Shown: positions 18,281 through 27,301, numbered from the stretch's first letter. The stretch is DNA of 64,000 bases from Cellulophaga sp. RHA19 (GCF_002813425.1 NZ_PHUL01000001.1:1404001-1468000), one strand, 5' to 3'. Notes: generated by a model from the sequence alone, not told the origin. Numbers and translations: made by a program.

Positions 18281-18844
18281 ATGGAAAAACATAGATGTGG
18301 TTGGTGTGTAGGAGATGACTTGTATGAAGCATACCATGATGAAGAGTGGGGAACTCCTGTAAAAGATGATAAATTGTTATTTGAGTTTTTAATTTTAGAA
18401 ACTTTTCAGGCTGGGTTAAGTTGGATAACAATTTTACGCAAGCGTGAAAATTTTAGAAAAGCCTTTGATAATTTCGATTATAAAAAAATTGCAAATTACA
18501 AACAAGATAAAATAGATGTTTTGCTACAAGATGCAGGCATTATTAGAAATAAGCTAAAAGTGAACTCTGCTATAACCAATGCAGCTGCTTATATAAAAAT
18601 ACAAAAAGAGTTTGGTAGTTTTAGTGTGTACATATGGAGCTTTGTAAACAACAAGCCAATAAAAAATGCGTTAACTAATTATAAAGAAGCACCTGCAAAC
18701 ACGCCTTTGTCTGATGCTATAAGTAAAGACTTAAAAAAAAGAGGATTTAAATTTGTTGGTAGTACAGTTGTTTATGCTTTTATGCAAGCAACTGGTATGG
18801 TTAATGATCATGAGGTTAATTGCTTTAGATATAATGAAGTATAG
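18281..18844 (+). CDS. tag: DNA-3-methyladenine glycosylase I
   Basis: Removes 3-methyladenine from alkylated DNA. The 187 residues match the Tag family. The zinc-snap ligands Cys6, His19, His177 and Cys181 are all present. The helix-hairpin-helix core FLILETFQAGLSWITILRKRE starts near residue 36, with Glu40 as the likely catalytic or recognition acid. It begins a three-gene same-strand run with a secreted protein and a TPR lipoprotein. Confidence 0.95.
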   Translation: MEKHRCGWCVGDDLYEAYHDEEWGTPVKDDKLLFEFLILETFQAGLSWITILRKRENFRKAFDNFDYKKIANYKQDKIDVLLQDAGIIRNKLKVNSAITNAAAYIKIQKEFGSFSVYIWSFVNNKPIKNALTNYKEAPANTPLSDAISKDLKKRGFKFVGSTVVYAFMQATGMVNDHEVNCFRYNEV

Positions 18845-18845
18845 T

Positions 18846-19436
18846 ATGTTTAGATTAAAAAATATTGGTTTCTCTGTTGTTCTACTTTTTTTCTGTGTGA
18901 TAACAGTTGCAGCTCAAAATAAAATAGAAAGAGAACACAGAATTTTAAAATCTCAGTTCCCAGAAATTAGCTACACCAAAGAATTGTTGGGTAATGATGT
19001 AAAAAAAATAAAATATTACAAAGAAATTGGTGCGCAAGAAGTTGTGTACAGAGCCAAATTTAAAAAGGTAAAATTGCAATATCAAATGCAGTATTCTGCA
19101 AATGGAGATTTACAAAATATAGGATTTAGAATAAAGCAAGTAGATTTTCCTTTTGAAGCTTTTACCGCCATAAATAATCAGTTAGTAGAATTTTTTGATC
19201 AATTTAAAATTAGAAGAATGTACCAGCAGTATCCTGTAAAATCTAAAGAAAACGAAGATTCTGTGTACAAAAGTGCTTTTATGAATTTAATGGTGCCAAA
19301 TATGGAGTACAAACTATTGGTTAAAGGTAAAAAAGATAATAAAAAAGTATATAAAGAGTATTGGTTTTCTGCAACTGGTAAACTTATAAAAACAAGAAAT
19401 ATGTTACCAGCTAATTTTGATAGGGTTTTATATTAA
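18846..19436 (+). CDS. secreted hypothetical protein
   Basis: A 196-residue protein with a Sec signal peptide (hydrophobic residues about 8-24, cleavage near TVAAQ). The mature part is lysine-rich and mixed alpha/beta with the repeated look KFKKVKLQYQMQYSANGDLQNIGFRI, suggestive of a small periplasmic fold of the PepSY-like type, but I cannot assign a family. The chosen ATG at 18846 is 2 bases after the tag stop. An ATG at 18834 overlapping tag is the alternative. Co-transcription with tag is likely. Confidence 0.65.
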   Translation: MFRLKNIGFSVVLLFFCVITVAAQNKIEREHRILKSQFPEISYTKELLGNDVKKIKYYKEIGAQEVVYRAKFKKVKLQYQMQYSANGDLQNIGFRIKQVDFPFEAFTAINNQLVEFFDQFKIRRMYQQYPVKSKENEDSVYKSAFMNLMVPNMEYKLLVKGKKDNKKVYKEYWFSATGKLIKTRNMLPANFDRVLY

Positions 19437-19452
19437 CGACTAAAATAAAAAT

Positions 19453-20091
19453 ATGAGAAATAATTTTTTAATGCTTGTTTTATTACTAACATTAATAAGC
19501 TGTGGTAATAGTGAGAAATCTGATCTTAGCAAGCGATTAGATATTTCTGATGCAAGCGAAAAGTATTTATCTGGCAATTCTGAAGTTGCTAGTCAGTTAA
19601 TGGAAACTTATGTTTTAAGCGAAAAAGAGAATGAGTATGCTTGGGCACTTTTAGGTAATACGTATATTGATTTGGAGGAGGATGCTAAAGCTAAAAATGC
19701 CTTTGAAAATGCAGTAAGAGTAGATCCAAAAATGGAAGAAGCAATTACAGGTTTAGGAATTGTTGCTCGTATAGAAGGTGATTATGAAAAAGCAGCTGAG
19801 TTGTATGAAAAAGCAATAGCAATAAACCCTAAATACGCAGAGGCTTACTCTAGTTTAGTTGTAATTTATTTAAAACAGAAAGAGTTTCAAAAAGCAACAG
19901 AGGTAGGAGTTAAAAGTTATGAGTTAGATAAAGGAAATCCTGTTATAGCAGCAAATTTATGCGTTGCCTTTCATTATGCAGGAGATTCAATTTCTAGAGA
20001 AAAATATTTTAATGAAGCCAAAATTAATGGATACCCTAATCTGGTAGGGATAAGAAACATTATAGATGGTGAATTAACTGTTTTTGATTAG
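19453..20091 (+). CDS. TPR-repeat lipoprotein
   Basis: A 212-residue lipoprotein with signal peptide and lipobox (LLTLISC, Cys17). About three tetratricopeptide repeats follow between residues 55 and 165, for example EYAWALLGNTYIDLEEDAKA and the DYEKAAELYEKAIAINPKYA repeat. TPRs mediate protein-protein contacts, so it is probably an envelope adaptor. It lies 16 bases after the secreted hypothetical gene and ends one base from the convergent acyltransferase gene. Confidence 0.82.
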   Translation: MRNNFLMLVLLLTLISCGNSEKSDLSKRLDISDASEKYLSGNSEVASQLMETYVLSEKENEYAWALLGNTYIDLEEDAKAKNAFENAVRVDPKMEEAITGLGIVARIEGDYEKAAELYEKAIAINPKYAEAYSSLVVIYLKQKEFQKATEVGVKSYELDKGNPVIAANLCVAFHYAGDSISREKYFNEAKINGYPNLVGIRNIIDGELTVFD

Positions 20092-20092
20092 T

Positions 20093-21070
20093 TTATAATA
20101 CTAATAAATTACATCCTCTAATATCAGAATTGTCAAACCTACCAATAATTTCAAAGCTTTGGTCAGGGTGTACTTTACCTAAATCTTGTGTGGCAATAAA
20201 CGAGCAAGAGTTTACATTGGCTAAATCTATAATATTAATTCCGCCTGTTTTTCCTGTTTTTTGTAGTGTTAGCGGATCTTCTGGGTCTCTAGTTAGTACT
20301 TTCATCCATGGTGGAGTATTAAAAATACCATTTCCTTTAGAATACCCTTGAGAAAGTAACTCGGTCATTCCGTACTCAGAATGTATGTTGTCAACGCCAA
20401 AACCATTTTTTAATTCTTGGTGTAGCTCTTCTCTAATTAATTCTTTTCTTCTTCCTTTCATACCACCAGTTTCCATAATAATGGTGTTTTTAAGGTGTAG
20501 TTTGTATTGTTCAGCAACATCTAATAGAGCAAAAGAAACGCCAATTAAAAGTACTTTTGTGCCTTTTTCTTCTAGTAATTTTAGTTTGCTAACCAGAGCA
20601 TCAATATTATGCAAGTAAAAGCCGCTATCTGGGTGTTCACTTTTTTTAATAAGATCGTCTGCCATATATATTAAAGAAGATCCTTCTCGTTCTAAATAAG
20701 ACGGTAATAATGCCAAAACACAATATTCTTTTATGTTACCGTAAAAGTGCTTAAACCCTTTTAAGTAGCTATCTATATAAACTTGCACATTAGTTACGTA
20801 GTGTTTGCTGGTGACCATACCAGTGGTACCACTACTACTAAAAGTTATTTGAGGAGTAGTATTATTTATAAGTACCTTTTTACTTTTAAAAAACTGAATA
20901 GGTAAAAAAGGAATATCTGTGTAATTAATTACGTTGCTACAATCTTTGTGTAGATGATTACAAAATTCCTGATAGACTAAATTATTGTTGTACTGAAATT
21001 TAAATACATCTAATGCCGTTGTATTAAAATCTTCTTTAGTCTGTATGTTAAAAATAGTTTCTGTATTCAT
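20093..21070 (-). CDS. LuxE-type acyl-protein synthetase / acyltransferase
   Basis: A 325-residue member of the ANL-related LuxE family. The AMP-binding-type phosphate loop is SSSGTTGMVTSKH (about residues 96-108), and a later SEYGMTELLSQ motif is typical of PaaK/LuxE enzymes. LuxE activates fatty acids in luciferase systems; relatives outside lux operons are widespread in Bacteroidota and of uncertain substrate. There is no luxCDAB here. The start is the ATG at 21070, because the upstream in-frame extension begins in the promoter region. A TACTTTTG -7 element lies at 21088-21095. Confidence 0.82.
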   Translation of the reverse strand: MNTETIFNIQTKEDFNTTALDVFKFQYNNNLVYQEFCNHLHKDCSNVINYTDIPFLPIQFFKSKKVLINNTTPQITFSSSGTTGMVTSKHYVTNVQVYIDSYLKGFKHFYGNIKEYCVLALLPSYLEREGSSLIYMADDLIKKSEHPDSGFYLHNIDALVSKLKLLEEKGTKVLLIGVSFALLDVAEQYKLHLKNTIIMETGGMKGRRKELIREELHQELKNGFGVDNIHSEYGMTELLSQGYSKGNGIFNTPPWMKVLTRDPEDPLTLQKTGKTGGINIIDLANVNSCSFIATQDLGKVHPDQSFEIIGRFDNSDIRGCNLLVL

Positions 21071-21087
21071 TTTTACAAATAATAGTA

Positions 21088-21095
21088 CAAAAGTA
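21088..21095 (-). promoter_or_regulatory. -7 promoter element of the LuxE-like gene
   Basis: The minus strand reads TACTTTTG, 18 bases upstream of the ATG at 21070. It supports the shorter start. Confidence 0.5.
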
Positions 21096-21120
21096 AGCAA
21101 CTACTTAGTTGTAAAAAACA

Positions 21121-21148
21121 AAAAGCCCTAACAAGTTGTTAGGGCCTT
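21121..21148 (-). terminator. intrinsic terminator of the first mini T9SS gene
   Basis: Stem GCCCTAAC / GTTAGGGC with a five-base loop, followed on the minus strand by a long T-rich run. Confidence 0.88.
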
Positions 21149-21172
21149 TATGTGGTTGTTTGGGTTTAATTT

Positions 21173-21505
21173 TTATTTCACGACTAATTTGCGTGTCACT
21201 GTTTTTTTATTTTCTGTTACTTGCATTAAATACATTCCAGGAATTAACTTAGAAATATTTAATTGTTTAGCAATTAACCGTTGTTTTAAAACTACTTCGC
21301 CAAAAATATTATAAACAACAATGTCTTTAGCTCTGTTTTCTTTAGTAGTAATATAAACGGTTCTGTCCGCTACCGGATTAGGGTATAGTTTAAAATCTGC
21401 AATTTGGGGAATATTGCTATTTTGCATAGGTAAGTTAACTACCTTTTCTTGGGCAGAAACTAGCAAGCAAAACGTCATTAAAAACAAAATGTAGATTTTC
21501 TTCAT
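21173..21505 (-). CDS. minimal T9SS type A sorting-domain protein (copy 1)
   Basis: A 110-residue protein that is little more than a signal peptide (residues 1-18, ending LLVSAQ) plus a type A T9SS C-terminal domain. The domain has FKLYPNPVADRTVYI near residues 38-52, a VYNIFGEVVLKQ strand, an ISKLIPGMYLMQV strand and the terminal KKTVTRKLVVK. Such tails direct secretion by the Por apparatus and attachment to the cell surface. Only about 20 residues of possible cargo remain, so the protein has no evident enzymatic part. It lies in tandem with a second copy. The function is unknown. Confidence 0.85.
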   Translation of the reverse strand: MKKIYILFLMTFCLLVSAQEKVVNLPMQNSNIPQIADFKLYPNPVADRTVYITTKENRAKDIVVYNIFGEVVLKQRLIAKQLNISKLIPGMYLMQVTENKKTVTRKLVVK

Positions 21506-21667
21506 TTTTTTTGCTGATTTGGGATTAGCTGTGTAAATGTAGAGTAAGTGTAAGCTTAAAAATATTTAATGTTGTGAAAAAGGTATTATTGTAGGTTAAA
21601 TCACCTTTTTTAAGTTGTTAAGAAATAAAATTTTGAAAAATGCGTTGCTCGGATGAACTGCAACTCT

Positions 21668-21979
21668 CTATTTAATAATAAGTTTACGTGTGGCAACTTT
21701 ATCTTTTTCAAAAATGCGTATTACATATACGCCAGCATCTAAATTAGAAACATTTAACTCTTTGCCAATTAATTTAGTATCTAGTGCTTTTGTTCCTAAA
21801 ACATCAAAAACTAATATTTTTTTAGGAGCATTTTTTTTAGTACTAATGTAGATTTTGCCATTAGTCACAGGGTTGGGGTAAAGCTTTAAACCTTCAATAT
21901 CAGACACCTTTTTAGTGTCTTGCCCAAAGGCAACCACTGTAGAAAAAGCAAAGAATAATACAAGGTATAATTGTTTCAT
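21668..21979 (-). CDS. minimal T9SS type A sorting-domain protein (copy 2)
   Basis: A 103-residue paralogue of the neighbouring mini protein. It has a signal peptide (about residues 1-19, ending VAFGQ), a cargo segment of only about ten residues, then the type A sorting domain: LKLYPNPVTNGKIYIST, ILVFDVLGTKALDTKL, VSNLDAGVYVIRI and the terminal TRKLIIK. The separation from copy 1 is 162 bases without a hairpin. The two lie downstream of the beta-helix gene and TonB receptor, in the same orientation. A surface-display or structural role is a guess. Confidence 0.85.
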   Translation of the reverse strand: MKQLYLVLFFAFSTVVAFGQDTKKVSDIEGLKLYPNPVTNGKIYISTKKNAPKKILVFDVLGTKALDTKLIGKELNVSNLDAGVYVIRIFEKDKVATRKLIIK

Positions 21980-22123
21980 ATAAAGCTGTATACAATAAAT
22001 ATACTACAAATATACTAAACTGAAGCTTTTAACGTTGCAATAAATTTAACATTTTCGATAAACGGAAAAAACTTTTTTAAAAGAAAGAAAAAACTTCACA
22101 AACTATGAGTCTGTTTTAATCAT

Positions 22124-22155
22124 AAAAAAACCGCCTAAACTGTGTTTAGGCGGTT
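22124..22155 (-). terminator. intrinsic terminator of the beta-helix gene
   Basis: Perfect stem AACCGCCTAAAC / GTTTAGGCGGTT with a three-base loop, followed by seven Ts on the minus strand. Confidence 0.92.
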
Positions 22156-22177
22156 AATCATTTATTCTTTATGTCTC

Positions 22178-23188
22178 TTATAATCCAACTGTCCAACCGG
22201 CTGCCCAGTCAGGAGCAGCAGCACCATTACCAGCACCAGTTGCAGTACCTTCTGTGTAGAAGTCTTGCTTAGCACCTGTGTAATCAGTTTCAACAAAACC
22301 AGTTGCTTTTGCATCAAATTGGATGTTAGTAATTACTAAGTTACCAGCTTCAATTCTTGTTGCTGCAGGAGTATCAGAATCTTTTACAGATATTCCTTTG
22401 TTTACGCCACTAGTGTAAAAGTTGTCTATTGTAAAGTTTCCTCCACCTTCTTTGTAAAATAATGCCCCCTCTGTTACAGGACCAACAACAGTAATGTTAC
22501 TTAATGTAGTTGTAGTTACAGGATTTACAGAAGCAGTTTCGTTTTTAAGATTAGAGCCTTCTAAACCAGCTTTAGCAGAACCAGAAACATACCAGAATTC
22601 ACCGTTGCCATTCCATCCATCAGCAAAGTCAATACCATCATCACCAGCATTAGTAGAAACTAAATATTTACCGTTAACAGTACCACCGAAGAACTCAATA
22701 CCATCATCTTTACCATTATAAGATTGTACATATTCTACAGTTGTTCCAGAACCAACACCAAATAAAGATAAGCCGTTAAATTGTTTTTCAGCAGAGAATT
22801 CAGCTCCAGTATATTCTAAGCGTAAGTATGTAATAGAACCAGAGTTATCATCAGTAACAGTACCACCATAAGTAAGACCAGCAACTTCAGAAGTAACAGA
22901 AGCGCCTTTGTTTGTTGGTGCGTTACCACATACAACTAAACCACCCCAGTTACCTGGTTCTGGTGTAGCAGCTCCAGAAGTCATAACTACTGGGTTACTA
23001 GCAGTACCATTAACAAATATCTGACCACCTTGTGCAACAGCAATATATGATGCTGTACCGCCAGTAGCTTTAATTACAGTACCAGCAGGAATTATTAATT
23101 TACCACCGTCTAATATTTCTAATTTACCTTTTAATTCGTATGCTACAGAAGCATCTAAATTTAACTGATAATTAATTTCTCCTTCTAA
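22178..23188 (-). repeat. tandem duplication, second copy (C-terminal half)
   Basis: Encodes residues 405-740 of the beta-helix-like protein. It aligns with 23189-24223 at an offset of 1035 bases, with long identical stretches at the nucleotide level, for example around 22570-22730 against 23605-23765. Confidence 0.9.
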
Positions 23189-24400
23189 GCTAGATTCTGT
23201 AACACCGCTGTTATCTAAACCTCTTGTCCAACCTGCAGCCCAGTCAGGAGCAGCAGCACCATTACCAGCGCCAGTTGCGACACCTTCAGATATAAAAGAT
23301 TGGTTAGCACCAGTGTAATCTGTTTTTGCAAACCCATCTGCTACATTTGCAAACTCCATATTAGTAATTACTAAATTACCAGCTTCAATTCTTGTTTTAG
23401 CAGGAATATCAGAATCTTTTACAGATACACCTTTGTTTACACCACTAGTGTAAAAGTTGTCTATTGTAAAGTTTCCGCCACCTTCTTTGTAAAATAAAGC
23501 ACCTTCACCTACAGGACCAACAACAGTAATGTTGCTTAATGTAGTTGTAGTTACAGGGTCTACAGAAGCAGTTTCGTTTTTAAGGTTAGAGCCTTCTAAA
23601 CCAGCTTTAGCAGAACCAGAAACATACCAGAATTCACCGTTACCATTCCATCCATCAGCAAAGTCAATACCATCATCACCAGCATTAGTAGAAACTAAAT
23701 ATTTACCGTTAACAGTACCACCGAAGAACTCAATACCATCATCTTTACCGTTATAAGATTGTACGTATTCTACAGTTGTTCCAGAACCAACACCAAATAA
23801 AGATAGGCCATTAAATTGTTTGTCAGCAGAGAATTCGGCTCCAGTATATTCTAAACGTAGGTATCTAATACTACCAGAGTTATCATCAGTAGCAGTACCA
23901 CCATAAGTAAGACCAGCAACTTCAGAAGTAACAGAAGCACCTTTGTTTGTTGGTGCGTTACCACATACAACTAAACCACCCCAGTTACCTGCTTCAGGTG
24001 CAGTTTCACCAGAAGTCATAACTACTGGGTTACTAGCAGTACCATTAACAAATATCTGACCACCTTGTGCAACTGCAATGTAAGAAGCAGTACCACCAGT
24101 AGCTTTAATTACAGTACCAGCAGGTATTGTTAATTTACCACCGTCTAATACTTCAAATTTACCTTTTAATTCGTATGCTATAGAAGCATCTAAAGTTAAT
24201 TCATTAGATAATTCCCCTTCTAATTCTGCTAAAGCACAAGGCTGACAAGAAGAACCTCCACAGTCAACTCCTGTTTCATCTCCGTTTTTTATTCCGTCTG
24301 AACAAGTGTTAGTATTTGCGTCATCATCACTATTACAAGATGTCATTACAGTTCCAAGAACTGAGGCTGCCATCATAAATTTTAAGAAAGTTTTTTTCAT
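22178..24400 (-). CDS. beta-helix-like lipoprotein made of two tandem copies
   Basis: A 740-residue exported lipoprotein with lipobox VMTSC (Cys21). A Cys-rich NGDETGVDCGG-type segment at about 33-55 carries five or so cysteines. Two near-identical halves follow: residues about 60-404 and 405-740. Each half contains GGKLxIPAGTVIKATGG, GTASNPVVMTSG, GNWGGLVVCGNAP and a YNGKDDGIEFFGG / NAGDDGIDFADGW pair. This resembles right-handed parallel beta-helix surface proteins of Bacteroidota; no catalytic site is evident. It lies 93 bases downstream of the TonB receptor gene and has its own Pho-box-like repeat upstream. It may be a surface ligand-binding partner of the receptor. Confidence 0.8.
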   Translation of the reverse strand: MKKTFLKFMMAASVLGTVMTSCNSDDDANTNTCSDGIKNGDETGVDCGGSSCQPCALAELEGELSNELTLDASIAYELKGKFEVLDGGKLTIPAGTVIKATGGTASYIAVAQGGQIFVNGTASNPVVMTSGETAPEAGNWGGLVVCGNAPTNKGASVTSEVAGLTYGGTATDDNSGSIRYLRLEYTGAEFSADKQFNGLSLFGVGSGTTVEYVQSYNGKDDGIEFFGGTVNGKYLVSTNAGDDGIDFADGWNGNGEFWYVSGSAKAGLEGSNLKNETASVDPVTTTTLSNITVVGPVGEGALFYKEGGGNFTIDNFYTSGVNKGVSVKDSDIPAKTRIEAGNLVITNMEFANVADGFAKTDYTGANQSFISEGVATGAGNGAAAPDWAAGWTRGLDNSGVTESSLEGEINYQLNLDASVAYELKGKLEILDGGKLIIPAGTVIKATGGTASYIAVAQGGQIFVNGTASNPVVMTSGAATPEPGNWGGLVVCGNAPTNKGASVTSEVAGLTYGGTVTDDNSGSITYLRLEYTGAEFSAEKQFNGLSLFGVGSGTTVEYVQSYNGKDDGIEFFGGTVNGKYLVSTNAGDDGIDFADGWNGNGEFWYVSGSAKAGLEGSNLKNETASVNPVTTTTLSNITVVGPVTEGALFYKEGGGNFTIDNFYTSGVNKGISVKDSDTPAATRIEAGNLVITNIQFDAKATGFVETDYTGAKQDFYTEGTATGAGNGAAAPDWAAGWTVGL
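23189..24223 (-). repeat. tandem duplication, first copy (N-terminal half)
   Basis: Encodes residues 60-404 of the beta-helix-like protein. The offset of 1035 bases is exactly 345 codons, so the duplication is in frame. The copies differ mainly near the ends of each unit (for example residues after TRIEAGNLVITN). Confidence 0.9.
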
Positions 24401-24443
24401 TTTTCCGTTTGTTTAATAATTTAATGCGAATTAAGGCTTTGGC

Positions 24444-24461
24444 TGTTAACCAGTTGTTAAC
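24444..24461 (+). promoter_or_regulatory. Pho-box-like direct repeat upstream of the beta-helix gene
   Basis: Two identical heptamers TGTTAAC at 24444-24450 and 24455-24461 are separated by four bases, so their starts are 11 bases apart. This is the geometry of PhoB boxes (two 7-mers with 4-base spacers). They lie 44-61 bases upstream of the ATG at 24400, and a weak TA-rich -7 candidate sits about 10 bases closer to the gene. Binding by the adjacent PhoB-like regulator is inferred. Confidence 0.6.
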
Positions 24462-24493
24462 TCAGTTTTATATAAGTGTAATTATATTATTAA

Positions 24494-27301
24494 TTAAAAG
24501 TTGTATGAAAAGGATAATTTTACATTGGATCCTTTTTTATAAGAAAGTACAGTAACGTCTTGAGTATCCTGAAACCTTTCTACAGAAGGGTTTAATAAAT
24601 TTTTAGCAGATAAACCTAATTGCACATTTTTAGATAATTGTGTTTTTACAATTAAATCTAAAGAACCGATTGCTTTGTCAACTAGATTTCCTTGGCCTTG
24701 TGTGCCTAGTGAAAATAGTCTGTCTGAAAAATAGTTGTAAGCAACTGTAGCCTGAATGCTTTTGTTGTTTTTATATTCTTTTGAAAAAGAGATATCACCA
24801 TTAAGTAATAGATCAGAGGCACCAGTTAGTTCTTCTTCTTCTTTTGTGAAATCTACACTTAAAGGAAAACCAGCTTCTGTAGTTTCTGTTAATACCTTTT
24901 CTTCATTTAATTCTTGGTTTGTTGTCATATAGGATGCATTAAATCCAAGAGACAAAGATGTTTCTAGAATATTTGTTTTTGTTTCTTCTGTAGAAGAGAA
25001 TAAATCTTTTCTAACTTCCAGTTCCACTCCTAGTGCAGTGGCATAATCACCAGAGTTTACATAGCTAATATCGTTAGATGCAGAGTTAACGGTAATTTCG
25101 TTAATAGGATTTTCTATATATTTTCCAAAAACACCAACAGAAATTATTTCAGAGTTTTTAGGGAACATATCCCATTTTAAATCAAAATTATAATCTGTAG
25201 AAGCATATAAAACAGGATTACCAAAAGATGTTTGTGTTACGTCTTCATATAAAAAAGGAGCTCTTTCTTTAAATTGTGGTAAAGTATACGTTTTACTAGC
25301 TGCAAATTTTAAATTATGTTTTTCGTTTAGTTCGTATTTTAAACTTAAAGATGGTAGAATTTCTGTTGTTTCAAATTCAACTTCATCTCCGTTAGGGTCT
25401 AAAGAAGTACTCCAGTTAACAGTTTGATTAATTTGCTCTGCGCGCACACCAGCTAGCATTTTCCATTTAGAAGAAAAAGCATATTCTAGAGTAAAGAAAG
25501 CTGCGTGGATATTTTGGTCTCCTCCATAAGTTTGAGGGTCTAATGCATTTGATTGGTTTAGGTTGCCTCTAAATGTGTTAATAGCAAATAATCCTGCGTC
25601 AAAATTAGCTTGATTAAAATATGAATCTAAATCATATACACTATTGATTATAGGTTGTCTTTGAGATGTAATAATGTCAAAGTTGAATTGTGTTGCTTTA
25701 AAGTCTACTTCTTTGAATCTTCCGCTATATCCTAATGTTAATTTACCATCATATAAATCATCTTCATTTTTTTTAAATTTAAATGATGTAGCTAAATTAG
25801 CTGCTAATTCATCTTCATTTAATTCTTGATAAAATCTATGATTGTCAGTAGTACTTAAAACTTGCTGAAAAGATTTAGGGCCTTCCGGAACATCCCAATT
25901 GTCTGGAGATAATGTAGATTGTAATCTATTAGGGATATTATTTTTTACTTTGTTGTATGATGCTGCCCAGTTAACTTCTAATTTGTCAGTTAATTTATGA
26001 TCACCTAATAATTGATTTACAAAAAGAGATGTTCTTTCAAAAGTACCTCTTTGTATAAAACCACCACCGTTTGGAGCATAATCAAAAACATCTATAACTC
26101 CATCATACTCTTGATGTTTTTGGTTTGATGTATTTACATATAAAGAATTATACTTAAATGAAGAAATACCTTTTCTGAATCCAATATTTCCTAATAATGT
26201 AGTGTTTGTATTGTATTCGTAACTACTAAAGTCATAATCTTTAGCGGTAAGCCCTAAAGGTGATGTACTACCTCTAGCTACTCCTTCTTTAAATTTATAC
26301 TCATTGTCATAAGAGGCAACAGCAAAAATGCTCAATTTTCCATCTTCTCCAATGTTATAAGTATCTCCAGCCTTTAATGATAGACTAGAATTAATTGGAG
26401 TAGGCCCTTTTTCACGATCCCAACTAGTGGTAAAGTTGTAATTATTTAATGGAAAATCGGGATACTCTTTATTGTAAAATCCAGATGCGTTAGGACCATC
26501 ATTTAAATAAAAATCTTTTTCTGAAATGGCTTCAGAATTTGCTCCAACTCCAACACTTAAATTCAAGTAGCCAGAGCCCTTGTACTCTTTAGAAGAAATA
26601 TCTATGTTGGCACCAGCAAAATCTCCATAGTTTTTAACACTATACGTTTTATCTATTCCAATAAACTCAACAATGTCAGTAGAAAAAATATTTAAGTCAA
26701 TATTTTTTCTAGAAGGATTGTTAGATGGCAAAGGTAAACCGTTCATAGTTGTTGCGTTGTAACGATCTCCTAAGCCACGCACAAATATGCTACCAGAACC
26801 TTCTTGTTTAGATATTCCGGTTACTTTAGTCACGGCAGTAGCAACATCACTGACGCCTTTTTTTGCTAGTTCTTGTGCGCCAATAGCTGTTTTCATCTCT
26901 ACAGCTTTCTTTTGGTCTAATAATAAAGCTGTTTCAGAATCTTTTCTTGTTACTGTTGTAATAACAATTTCATCTAGCATCATACCTTCGTTAGCTGCCA
27001 TTGGTACATTTATTGTGGTAACCTTACCAGCAACAATTGCTACATTAGGTATTTCTACAGTTTCATAACCTACATAACTAAACTGTACAGTGTATGTTCC
27101 TGGCTCTAGATTTGCAATTTCATATAAACCATCAAAATCTGTTGTAGTCCCTTTAGTTGTTCCTTTAATTAGTACGTTAGCAAATGGTAACGGGTCATTA
27201 TTCATTTCTTTGTCTGTTAGTTTCCCAACAATGCTTCCTGTTTCTTGTGCCTTTGATACTAAGCACGTTAGTAGGCAAAATGTCAATAATAAAAGTCTCA
27301 T
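24494..27301 (-). CDS. TonB-dependent outer-membrane receptor with carboxypeptidase-like N-terminal domain
   Basis: A 935-residue receptor. It has a signal peptide (residues 1-18), then a CarboxypepD_reg-like beta-sandwich (about 22-105: GSIVGKLTDKEMN, ANVLIKGTTKGTTTDFDG, YTVQFSYVGYETVEI). A plug domain (about 125-235, including GSGSIFVRGLGDRYNATTMNG) and a 22-strand barrel follow, ending SFSYNF. There is no SusD partner next to it; the beta-helix lipoprotein takes that place. The upstream region carries an array of Pho-box-like repeats and the divergent gene is a PhoB-type regulator. I infer uptake of a phosphorus-containing or phosphate-linked nutrient; the substrate is unproved. Confidence 0.92.
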   Translation of the reverse strand: MRLLLLTFCLLTCLVSKAQETGSIVGKLTDKEMNNDPLPFANVLIKGTTKGTTTDFDGLYEIANLEPGTYTVQFSYVGYETVEIPNVAIVAGKVTTINVPMAANEGMMLDEIVITTVTRKDSETALLLDQKKAVEMKTAIGAQELAKKGVSDVATAVTKVTGISKQEGSGSIFVRGLGDRYNATTMNGLPLPSNNPSRKNIDLNIFSTDIVEFIGIDKTYSVKNYGDFAGANIDISSKEYKGSGYLNLSVGVGANSEAISEKDFYLNDGPNASGFYNKEYPDFPLNNYNFTTSWDREKGPTPINSSLSLKAGDTYNIGEDGKLSIFAVASYDNEYKFKEGVARGSTSPLGLTAKDYDFSSYEYNTNTTLLGNIGFRKGISSFKYNSLYVNTSNQKHQEYDGVIDVFDYAPNGGGFIQRGTFERTSLFVNQLLGDHKLTDKLEVNWAASYNKVKNNIPNRLQSTLSPDNWDVPEGPKSFQQVLSTTDNHRFYQELNEDELAANLATSFKFKKNEDDLYDGKLTLGYSGRFKEVDFKATQFNFDIITSQRQPIINSVYDLDSYFNQANFDAGLFAINTFRGNLNQSNALDPQTYGGDQNIHAAFFTLEYAFSSKWKMLAGVRAEQINQTVNWSTSLDPNGDEVEFETTEILPSLSLKYELNEKHNLKFAASKTYTLPQFKERAPFLYEDVTQTSFGNPVLYASTDYNFDLKWDMFPKNSEIISVGVFGKYIENPINEITVNSASNDISYVNSGDYATALGVELEVRKDLFSSTEETKTNILETSLSLGFNASYMTTNQELNEEKVLTETTEAGFPLSVDFTKEEEELTGASDLLLNGDISFSKEYKNNKSIQATVAYNYFSDRLFSLGTQGQGNLVDKAIGSLDLIVKTQLSKNVQLGLSAKNLLNPSVERFQDTQDVTVLSYKKGSNVKLSFSYNF

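Noticed and set aside
22494..22721. Twin plus-strand frames here and at 23529-23756, nearly identical
   Set aside because: They are the antisense shadow of the tandem duplication, not a gene family.
22178..24223. Possible transposon-borne repeat
   Set aside because: The repeat is confined to one reading frame, in frame, with no terminal inverted repeats or transposase; it is a domain duplication.
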